The notes beneath the pieces were generated by a model. The model had not been told where the DNA came from and searched no databases. It saw only the letters and a list, made by a program, of their open reading frames with translations. From the NCBI RefSeq assembly GCF_000743575.1, contig NZ_JQGC01000003.1, forward strand, positions 248,001 through 312,000: a stretch of DNA of 64,000 nt, given 5' to 3'. The position numbers and the translations under genes were made by a program. Every line of letters begins with the position of its first letter. Position 1 is the first letter of the stretch. The stretch comes from Devosia riboflavina (GTDB taxonomy: Bacteria > Pseudomonadota > Alphaproteobacteria > Rhizobiales > Devosiaceae). Shown here in pieces: positions 37,171-43,628 of the stretch.

Positions 37171-37194
37171 ATCCCCGCGCAAGCGGGGATTTTT
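37171..37194 (+). terminator. Intrinsic terminator after the 71-residue gene
   Basis: ATCCCCGC, GCAA loop, GCGGGGAT, then TTTTGCTTTT. A short perfect stem with a clear U-tract. Confidence 0.85.
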
Positions 37195-37257
37195 GCTTTT
37201 GGAGCCCCTGCCCTACCGCTGCGTTTGTCCTTCACTAAGATTATCCTAAACTCGATT

Positions 37258-37325
37258 GTCACCCCGGCGAAGGCCGGGGTCTATCCCGAGATCTCAAGAT
37301 GGGCCCCGGCCTTCGCCGGGGTGAC
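37258..37325. repeat. Intergenic palindromic repeat, family B
   Basis: Second copy of the 11129-11198 repeat: arms GTCACCCCGGCGAAGGCCGG and GGCCTTCGCCGGGGTGAC around a GAGATCTCAAGATG core. Confidence 0.85.
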
Positions 37326-37401
37326 CGACCGTGGGAGAGAAATCATCGTGCCAGCCTGCCTCAGTCGAAATTTTGCGCGGAAGCAGGCGCAGCAAAACAC
37401 T

Positions 37402-37677
37402 TCAGAGGCGGTGCAGGAGTGGAAAAGGTTCGGGCCAATAGGCCAGAGGCTCGAGGACGACGAAAAGGTCGGCATCGGCGGGCATGTCGGCCATCATCCG
37501 GCAAATGCCGAGGATCAGGTCGGACGGGGATGGATTATCGGGGACCAGGCGCTCAAGACTGCCATCGAGGCCGTGCTTCAAGACGCCGGCACAGAGCTCG
37601 CCGTCATGCACGAAGAGCAGAAGAGCCGTCTGGCCGGCCGGGAGCTGATCCGGCGTGACGCGCACATAGGATGTCAT
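37402..37677 (-). CDS. Hypothetical protein, 91 residues
   Basis: Starts MTSYVRVTPDQLPAGQTALLLFVHDGE; a GGAAA-like site precedes the ATG. It is acidic overall with a hydrophobic core and no signal peptide. It contains GVLKHGLDGSLERLVPDNPSPSDLILGICRMM and ends PEPFPLLHRL. I do not recognise a family. Opposite-strand frames here start inside a repeat, so this strand is preferred. Confidence 0.55.
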   Translation of the reverse strand: MTSYVRVTPDQLPAGQTALLLFVHDGELCAGVLKHGLDGSLERLVPDNPSPSDLILGICRMMADMPADADLFVVLEPLAYWPEPFPLLHRL

Positions 37678-37797
37678 TTCCGCACCGCAAGGTTTTGACC
37701 GTGACGCTGCGAAAATGATCAGGCCGGGGCGGTTGGAAGCGCCTTTCCGGCCCGGCGCGCAGAAATGCGGAGGCCTGTAAGCAGATCAACGGATCGA

Positions 37798-37995
37798 TCA
37801 GCCATCATTGCTCGAATTGAGCTCTTCGGGGCGTTGGCCTTCGGCCAGGGGCGGATGCGGATCGAGCACGCGCAGGACCGCTTCGGCCAGCGCTTCCACA
37901 TCGACGCGTTGCGCGCCGGCCTCGGCCTGGCGCTGCAATTCGGCCGACAAGGCCGTGGCGATGGCCGTGCGGTGCGTTTCCCTAGCCGTTTCCAT
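37798..37995 (-). CDS. Hypothetical protein, 65 residues
   Basis: From ATG 37995 the product begins METARETHRTAIATALSAEL and is mostly helical, with a second helix VDVEALAEAVLRVLDPHPPL and an acidic tail. Its start lies 14 bases inside the preceding membrane-protein gene, which suggests coupled translation. The family is not recognised. It may form a pair with that neighbour. Confidence 0.55.
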   Translation of the reverse strand: METARETHRTAIATALSAELQRQAEAGAQRVDVEALAEAVLRVLDPHPPLAEGQRPEELNSSNDG

Positions 37996-38131
37996 CGATG
38001 GACACTCCCTGCTCGTCGATCCGCACTTCAATGCCCGGTTGGGATTGCTGCTGCTGATAGGTATAGATCGCGAAGGCGACGACGGCCACGGCAAGCACGG
38101 CCACCAGGGCATAAAGTCCGTTTCGGCTCAT
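37982..38131 (-). CDS. Small single-span membrane protein, 49 residues
   Basis: ATG 38131 has a GGAG site. MSRNG is followed by one membrane helix (LYALVAVLAVAVVAFAIYTY), then a Gln-rich linker and a hydrophilic tail ending GIEVRIDEQGVSIDGNG. The tail would face the periplasm if the N-terminus is inside. Proteins of this pattern are common in rhizobia-like genomes without an assigned role. It lies downstream of phnN on the same strand and overlaps the next small gene. Confidence 0.65.
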   Translation of the reverse strand: MSRNGLYALVAVLAVAVVAFAIYTYQQQQSQPGIEVRIDEQGVSIDGNG

Positions 38132-38183
38132 TGAGAACTCCTGACGCTTGATCAGGATTGAACGCACCGAAGCGAAAAAGGGT

Positions 38184-38750
38184 TCACTCGTCGGCGAGTT
38201 TGCGTAGGGCCATGACGAAGGCGGTGACGCCGATGCCGACGGAGCTGGAATTGTCGATGACGACGGGGGAGACATCGGCCGGCAGGGCCGCCCCTTCGCG
38301 GGCAAGGCGGGCGGTGATCTGGTCGCGGCTCTCGCGGCCGCGTTTCGACAGGCGTTCCGCGCGGAGCGAGATTTCGGCCGTGATCATGACGACGCGGCAG
38401 GTGGGGTATTTTGCCATGGCCGTGGGCACGACATGGCGCGAAACATTGGCGACGACGATGCGGCCGAGGGCGAGGTCGGTATCGACGCCGATGGGCAGGG
38501 CATAGTTGAGGCCGTGCGCCTCCCAATGCAGCGCCAGGCGATCGCCGGCGAGGGCCTCGGCAAATTCTTCGGGCTCGATGGAAAGATGGTCTTCAAGATC
38601 AAGATCGGTGGGGCGGGTGACGAGGCGCCGCACGAAGCTGAAGCGCTTGTCGGCATCGAGCGCCTGGCGGGCGCCCGTGATCAGCGTATCCTTGCCGACG
38701 CCGGAAGGGCCAATGACGAGAACCAGCACTCCGGGCGGACGATCGCTCAA
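38184..38750 (-). CDS. phnN: Ribose 1,5-bisphosphate phosphokinase
   Basis: 188 residues. PhnN phosphorylates ribose 1,5-bisphosphate to PRPP, the last step linking phosphonate breakdown to nucleotide metabolism. The P-loop VIGPSGVGKDTLI (about 12-24) has the GKD form typical of PhnN. RRLVTRP and the lid segment SLRAERLSKRGRESRDQITARLAR follow. Its ATG overlaps the phnM stop by four bases, so it is the third gene of the DUF1045-phnM-phnN run. Confidence 0.93.
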   Translation of the reverse strand: MSDRPPGVLVLVIGPSGVGKDTLITGARQALDADKRFSFVRRLVTRPTDLDLEDHLSIEPEEFAEALAGDRLALHWEAHGLNYALPIGVDTDLALGRIVVANVSRHVVPTAMAKYPTCRVVMITAEISLRAERLSKRGRESRDQITARLAREGAALPADVSPVVIDNSSSVGIGVTAFVMALRKLADE

Positions 38751-39883
38751 CTGACCCTGATCCCCTCTTTCCAGACGGCGCGCACGGCGGGCACGCGCGT
38801 CTCTCCAGAAACTCGCACCAGATCGGCCCTCTTGCCAATGGCGATCTCGCCGCGGTCCACAAGGCCGGCGGCTTCGGCCGGGTTTTTGGTCACGAGGAGG
38901 AGGGCCTGGGGCAGGCTGATCTCCTTCAACCGCTGGGGCAGGACAAAGACGGCCTGCAGCAGGGCGAAGGGGACATAGTCGGAGCTGAGGATATCGAGGA
39001 GGCCGGCGGCGACGAGATCGCTGGCTGAAATGTTTCCGGAGTGGGATTTGCCGCGAACCACGTTTGGCGCGCCCATAAGGACGGCCTGGCCGGCGTCGTG
39101 GGCAGCGGCGGCGGCTTCAAGGGTCGTGGGAAATTCGGCGATGGAAATGCCGTCTTCGGCGGCTTCTTCGACCTGGGCCAGGGTCGCGTCGTCGTGGCTG
39201 GCGAGAGCCAGGCCCAGTTCATGGGCGCGGGCGACGATGGCCTTGCGATTGGGGGCGGAATGGCGGTCGTGCTCGGCCTGGCGGGCATTGATATAGGCCA
39301 GCATCTGCTCTTCGTTCTGGCCCATATGTTTGGCGTAGAAGCGCTTGTAGTCGTCGAGCGAGCGGAACTGGCGCTGGCCCGGCGTGTGGTCCATGACCGA
39401 AGCGAGACGGGTCTGGGGATGATCAGCAAAAGCCTCGAAATGTTCGACGACGTCGTGGCTCGGCAATTCGCAGCGCAGGTGCAGGAAATGCTCGGCACGG
39501 AGCCAACCTTGTTCGGGGCCGGCGCGGACGGCCTCCACCAGATTTTTCGAATGTTCGAACATGTTCGGCAGGTCGACATCGGAGCCGATGCGGACGGCGT
39601 CGAAAACCGTGGTGATGCCGGAGCCGGATATCTGCACGTCATGGGCGTGAAGCGCGGCCAGCGGATCCCAGAAGACGCCGGGACGCGGGCGATAGTGATT
39701 TTCGAGATGGTCGGTGTGGAGTTCGACGAGGCCCGGGATCAGGTAGTCGCCGCCAAAGTCTTCGCCGCTGCGGGTGTTTTTGCTGTCGATATCGGCAATC
39801 CTGCCATCGCGCACCAAAACGCTGCCGGTGACGACATCATCGGCAAGGACGACACGGGCATTGGAGAGGACGAGGTCGGACAC
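38747..39883 (-). CDS. phnM: Alpha-D-ribose 1-methylphosphonate 5-triphosphate diphosphatase
   Basis: About 378 residues from GTG 39883 (GGGAG site); the upstream open frame is antisense-like and rejected. PhnM removes pyrophosphate from the C-P lyase pathway triphosphate intermediate. It has the amidohydrolase fold with GDYLIPGLVELHTDHLENHYRPRPG as metal-binding segment, SVMDHTPGQRQF, and ALASHDDATLAQVEEAAEDGISIAEFPTT. The core C-P lyase genes phnGHIJKL are not in the window. It is one base from the DUF1045 stop and overlaps phnN. Confidence 0.94.
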   Translation of the reverse strand: MSDLVLSNARVVLADDVVTGSVLVRDGRIADIDSKNTRSGEDFGGDYLIPGLVELHTDHLENHYRPRPGVFWDPLAALHAHDVQISGSGITTVFDAVRIGSDVDLPNMFEHSKNLVEAVRAGPEQGWLRAEHFLHLRCELPSHDVVEHFEAFADHPQTRLASVMDHTPGQRQFRSLDDYKRFYAKHMGQNEEQMLAYINARQAEHDRHSAPNRKAIVARAHELGLALASHDDATLAQVEEAAEDGISIAEFPTTLEAAAAAHDAGQAVLMGAPNVVRGKSHSGNISASDLVAAGLLDILSSDYVPFALLQAVFVLPQRLKEISLPQALLLVTKNPAEAAGLVDRGEIAIGKRADLVRVSGETRVPAVRAVWKEGIRVS

Positions 39884-39884
39884 G

Positions 39885-40574
39885 TTACGCTCCCAACTTG
39901 TAGTCTTCGAGGCGGCGGAAGGGGCGGCCGCTGTCGGGCTCGTGAAAGAGCACGAGGCGATCGAAGAGGATCGGTTCGGCAATGTCGGGGGCGAACCAGG
40001 ATTCGAGGGCCGTGGCAATTTCGGCGCGCTCGACTTCCGGCAGGCGATCGGTCAGCGTCATGTGGAAGCGGAATTCGTCGAAGACATAGGGATAGCCATA
40101 GGAATCGAGCAATTCTTCCTGGCGCGGCGTGAGGCCGCGGGCGGCGCGGGCAGCACGATCCTTGATGCTGAGCGGGGCGCGGAAGGGTTCGAACTCTTCC
40201 ACCACGTGAGCGGCGAAATCCTGCAGTTTTTCGTTCGGCTCGGCGGGGATCAAGGCGAGGAAGCCATCGAGGGAGGCAACGCGCAGGTGGCCCAGCACGA
40301 AGGGCGCCTGAGTGCGGGCAAAATTGGCGAGGGCTGCGCGCAGCTCTTCGATGGTCGTGCCTTCGGCCAGCGCCATGGGCGGCTTGATGGTGGCATGAAA
40401 GGCGTAGCGATTGGCTGACTGCGTCAGGTTGAGCAGGCGATTGCGCTCCACGCCAGCGACGGGACCGTCAAATGTCTCGTTGGTGAGGGGATCGCGGCCG
40501 AGCCAGGCGGCGGCGCGGTCCCAGAGCGGGCTATTGGCGGAGGGCGCGTAATAGATGGCGAATCGTTCGGTCAT
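39885..40574 (-). CDS. DUF1045 phosphonate-associated protein, 2H phosphoesterase-like
   Basis: 229 residues. Two HxT motifs, HATIKP (near residue 60) and HMTLTD (near 176), are spaced as in the 2H phosphoesterase superfamily, whose members open cyclic or branched phosphodiesters. It is the first gene of the run leading to phnM and phnN. No phnP is seen nearby. I infer that it could open 5-phosphoribosyl 1,2-cyclic phosphate in place of PhnP, giving the substrate that PhnN then phosphorylates. This is context plus motif, not proof. Confidence 0.85.
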   Translation of the reverse strand: MTERFAIYYAPSANSPLWDRAAAWLGRDPLTNETFDGPVAGVERNRLLNLTQSANRYAFHATIKPPMALAEGTTIEELRAALANFARTQAPFVLGHLRVASLDGFLALIPAEPNEKLQDFAAHVVEEFEPFRAPLSIKDRAARAARGLTPRQEELLDSYGYPYVFDEFRFHMTLTDRLPEVERAEIATALESWFAPDIAEPILFDRLVLFHEPDSGRPFRRLEDYKLGA

Positions 40575-40700
40575 GAAAACTCCAGAAGCGTGCCGCTAGC
40601 GCCTCTATGTGTCTGCCTTTTGACATGACGGCAAGGCTGGACAAGGCAAGCGCACCTCTCCACAAAGGCGGCGAGGAAAATCAGGGTTTTGAGGATGACC

Positions 40701-41954
40701 ATGGATCGCGCGCTGCTGCAAACCCTGTTCGAGCTTGCCGTGGAGCGCGCCCAGCCAGCGCTGGCCGTTTCGCGGCATTTGCCGCAAAAACCCAAGGGCC
40801 GGACAATTGTCATCGGGGCGGGCAAGGCTTCGGCGCAGATGGCGCGAGCCTTTGAAAAAGCCTGGGACGGAGAAATTTCCGGACTCGTGGTCACCCGCTA
40901 TGGCTATGCGGAAAAATGCGAGCGGATCGAGATCGTGGAAGCCGCGCATCCGGTGCCGGACGGGGCGGGTTTTGAGGCGGCGAAGCGGCTCAAGGAGATT
41001 GTCAGCGGATTGAGCGCGGATGATCTCGTGGTGGCGCTGATTTCGGGGGGCGGCTCGGCGCTGCTGCCGGCGCCGGCCGAGGGGCTGGCGCTGGAGGATG
41101 AGCAGGCGATCAATCGGGCACTGCTTGCCTCGGGGGCGCCGATCGGGGTGATGAACCTCATCCGCAATCAGTTTTCGACCATCAAGGGTGGGCGATTGGC
41201 GGCGCTGGCGGCGCCGGCGCGGGTGGCGACGCTGGTGGTTTCGGATGTGCCGGGGGATGATCCGGCGCTGGTGGCTTCCGGGCCGACGATTTCGCTCTCT
41301 GGGACGCGGGCCGATGCCAGGAAATTTGCCGAGCTCTATCGGCTGGACTTGCCGGAGGCGGCGAAGACGCTGCTGGCGAGTGATGAAAATCCGGCGCCGC
41401 GGGCGGACGATGCGCGCTTTGTCGGCAATAGCGTCGTCACCATCGCCTCGGCGGCACTGTCGCTGACGGCGGCAGCGGAAGAGGCGCGCAAGCGGGGAAT
41501 TGCGGCGGCGGTTCTCTCCGACTCCATCGAGGGTGAAGCGCGGGATGTGGCGCTGGTGCATGCGGCCATTGCCAAGGAGATTTCGCAGCGCAACCAGCCG
41601 TTCGAGAAACCGGTGGTTTTGCTCTCCGGGGGTGAAACCACGGTGACGCTACGCGGAAAAGGGCGCGGCGGGCGGAATGGGGAATTTTTGCTGGCGCTGG
41701 CCATCGCGCTCGATGGCGTCGAAGGGGTGACGGCGCTGGCGGGGGATACGGATGGGATCGATGGGTCCGAGGACAATGCCGGGGCGTTTGTGGACGGCAC
41801 TTCGGCGCGGCGGATGCGTGAGGCGGGGGTGGACCCGCTGGCAGCCTTGGCGAACAATGATGCCTATGGGGCGTTCGAGGCGATCGGGGATTTGTTTGTG
41901 ACGGGGCCGACCGGGACGAATGTGAATGATTTCCGGGCCATTTTGATCCGGTAG
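40701..41954 (+). CDS. gckA: Glycerate 2-kinase, MOFRL family (GckA/TtuD)
   Basis: About 417 residues from ATG 40701, placed seven bases after GAGG; ATG 40695 is also possible. The enzyme phosphorylates D-glycerate to 2-phosphoglycerate in the cytosol, as in the serine cycle and in glyoxylate or tartrate use; older annotations call it hydroxypyruvate reductase. Signature parts are GRTIVIGAGKASAQMARAFE, LVVALISGGGSALLPAPAEG and the C-terminal MOFRL segment VLLSGGETTVTLRGKGRGGRNGEFLLALA. It is divergent from the phosphonate genes with about 125 bp between starts. Confidence 0.93.
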   Translation: MDRALLQTLFELAVERAQPALAVSRHLPQKPKGRTIVIGAGKASAQMARAFEKAWDGEISGLVVTRYGYAEKCERIEIVEAAHPVPDGAGFEAAKRLKEIVSGLSADDLVVALISGGGSALLPAPAEGLALEDEQAINRALLASGAPIGVMNLIRNQFSTIKGGRLAALAAPARVATLVVSDVPGDDPALVASGPTISLSGTRADARKFAELYRLDLPEAAKTLLASDENPAPRADDARFVGNSVVTIASAALSLTAAAEEARKRGIAAAVLSDSIEGEARDVALVHAAIAKEISQRNQPFEKPVVLLSGGETTVTLRGKGRGGRNGEFLLALAIALDGVEGVTALAGDTDGIDGSEDNAGAFVDGTSARRMREAGVDPLAALANNDAYGAFEAIGDLFVTGPTGTNVNDFRAILIR

Positions 41955-41982
41955 AGTGTGCGCAGTGTTGGCTGCGACCTCA

Positions 41983-42045
41983 GTGTCATCTCCGCGAAAG
42001 CGGGGACCTCCGTCTAAACAGGGTTCCCGCTTTCGCGGGAATGAC
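41983..42045. repeat. Intergenic palindromic repeat, family A
   Basis: GTGTCATCTCCGCGAAAGCG and GCTTTCGCGGGAATGAC flank ACCTCCGTCTAAACAGGG. It lies between the glycerate kinase and VOC genes. Confidence 0.85.
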
Positions 42046-42110
42046 GCTGTGGGTGGGATGGGCGCCCGATATATACCGGAAGAGGGGCGAAGTGATCACG
42101 GGAGGACCAC

Positions 42111-42470
42111 ATGGCGAAGGCACTTGGCGTTGGCGGGTTTTTCTTTCGGGCGCGGGACAAGGACCGGCTTGCGGCCTGGTATGAATTGCATCTTGGGGTG
42201 ACGGGGCTCTGGAACCAGGAGGCAGGGCTGACGGTGTTTGCGCCGTTCAAGGAGAGCACCGACTATTTTCCGGCCGACAAGCAATGGATGATCAATTTTC
42301 GGGTGGATGATCTCAACGGGATGATGGCGCAGTTGCGCGCCGCCGATATTGCCGTCGAGACGCGACCGGATGAATGGGATACGCCGGAGACCGGTCGCTT
42401 TGCTAGAATTCATGATCCGGAAGGCAACCAGATCGAGCTTTGGGAGCCTCCGGCGCCACAGTCGGAATAA
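42111..42470 (+). CDS. VOC-family (glyoxalase/dioxygenase-like) protein
   Basis: 119 residues, one vicinal-oxygen-chelate module with the beta-alpha-beta-beta-beta halves visible: GFFFRARDKDRLAAWYELHLGV and VDDLNGMMAQLRAADIAVE, ending ARIHDPEGNQIELWEPP. The Glu in IELWEP is the usual metal ligand position. A GGAGG site precedes the ATG. Members range from glyoxalase-like lyases to antibiotic-binding proteins, so substrate and reaction are open. Confidence 0.85.
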   Translation: MAKALGVGGFFFRARDKDRLAAWYELHLGVTGLWNQEAGLTVFAPFKESTDYFPADKQWMINFRVDDLNGMMAQLRAADIAVETRPDEWDTPETGRFARIHDPEGNQIELWEPPAPQSE

Positions 42471-42555
42471 AAATCATACTTTTCTGAGGTGAGGCCTTGG
42501 CGGCCTTGCCGCTCTCTGCTCTAACGTGCCGCAAAACCGGCTCGGGAGACTGTTT

Positions 42556-43494
42556 ATGGCCAAGCGCAAAATCGCGGTTATCGGTGTGGGCAAGATTGCT
42601 GTGGACCAGCACCTGCCGGTGATCGATGCCTCGGACGACTTCGAGCTGGCGGCGACGGTTTCGACGCGCGGCGTGGGCCATGGCTCGGTGCCGGTGTTCA
42701 AGACGCCGGGAGAGCTTTATGCGGCCATGCCCGAAGTTGGCTTGGTTTCCATCTGCACGCCGCCGGGCATTCGCCACACCTACGTTCGCGAGGCGCTCGA
42801 CGCCGGCAAGGACGTGATGATGGAAAAGCCGCCGACCACGACCATTTCCGAACTCGACGATCTCATTGCCCATGGGAAGCGCCTTGATCGCGTGCTGTAT
42901 CAGACCTGGCACAGCCAGTTTAACGCCGCCGTCGACCGGGCGAAGACGATCCTCGCCGATGAGGGCGTGGTTTCGGCACGCATCGACTGGCGCGAAAGCG
43001 TGCGCAAGTGGCATCCGGGGCAGGATTGGGTCTGGGAGCCCGGTGGTTTTGGTGTCTGCGATCCCGGCATCAATGCCTTTTCGATTTTCACGAAAGTCAT
43101 GCCCTTCCCGGTTTTCGTGGAAAGCTCAAAACTGACTTTTCCGGCCAATCGGCAGACGCCGGTCGATGCCGATATCGTCTTCAAATCGAGCCAGGCGCAT
43201 CAGCCAAAGCTCTCCTGCGGGTTCAATTGGCTGGAAGAATCAGGGGAAATCTGGACCATCCGGTTCGAGACCGGGCGAGGCAACGAGATCAAGCTTGAGA
43301 ATGGCGGGCGGAAGCTCGTGGTCAATAGCCAGACCGTACTGGAGCATGGCGATCTCGAATATTCGGCCATGTATGACCGCTTTGCCGACCTGCTCGATCG
43401 GCACGAAAGCGATGTCGATGCGGCGCCGCTGCGCCTGATGTCGGACGTGTTTTTGCTCGGTGCCCGGGTGAATGGGCCGGAGTTTGAGTGGTAG
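42556..43494 (+). CDS. Gfo/Idh/MocA oxidoreductase, D-galactose 1-dehydrogenase-like
   Basis: About 312 residues from ATG 42556 (GGGAG upstream). The N-terminal Rossmann motif KIAVIGVGKIAVDQHLPVI binds NAD(P), and the Gfo/Idh catalytic lysine lies in MMEKPPTTT (near residue 97). The stretch DWRESVRKWHPGQDWVWEPGGFGVCDPGINAFSI resembles galactose and arabinose 1-dehydrogenases of Pseudomonas and rhizobia (recalled, not searched). It would oxidise the sugar to its lactone, entering a De Ley-Doudoroff-type route. No other genes of that route are adjacent. Confidence 0.85.
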   Translation: MAKRKIAVIGVGKIAVDQHLPVIDASDDFELAATVSTRGVGHGSVPVFKTPGELYAAMPEVGLVSICTPPGIRHTYVREALDAGKDVMMEKPPTTTISELDDLIAHGKRLDRVLYQTWHSQFNAAVDRAKTILADEGVVSARIDWRESVRKWHPGQDWVWEPGGFGVCDPGINAFSIFTKVMPFPVFVESSKLTFPANRQTPVDADIVFKSSQAHQPKLSCGFNWLEESGEIWTIRFETGRGNEIKLENGGRKLVVNSQTVLEHGDLEYSAMYDRFADLLDRHESDVDAAPLRLMSDVFLLGARVNGPEFEW

Positions 43495-43550
43495 TAGATT
43501 TGAGCGTTATGGCTCTCACGCCCCACCCTTGAGGGTAAGCGATCGGAACG

Positions 43551-43578
43551 AAAAACGGCGGCCCAAGGGCCGCCGTTT
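43551..43578. terminator. Bidirectional terminator between oxidoreductase and hmuR
   Basis: AAACGGCGGCCC, AA, GGGCCGCCGTTT is a perfect 12-bp stem (43553-43578). The A-run at 43551-43555 gives a U-tract for the minus-strand hmuR transcript; the TTT serves the plus-strand gene. Confidence 0.8.
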
Positions 43579-43628
43579 CAGTAAGAACTTTCCGGCATGG
43601 GACGGAAAACTCTTGGATTTTTTGAGGC

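Noticed and set aside
37159..37698. 179-codon plus-strand frame opposite the 91-residue hypothetical gene
   Set aside because: It starts inside the intrinsic terminator and runs through a family B palindrome, so it is unlikely to be coding.
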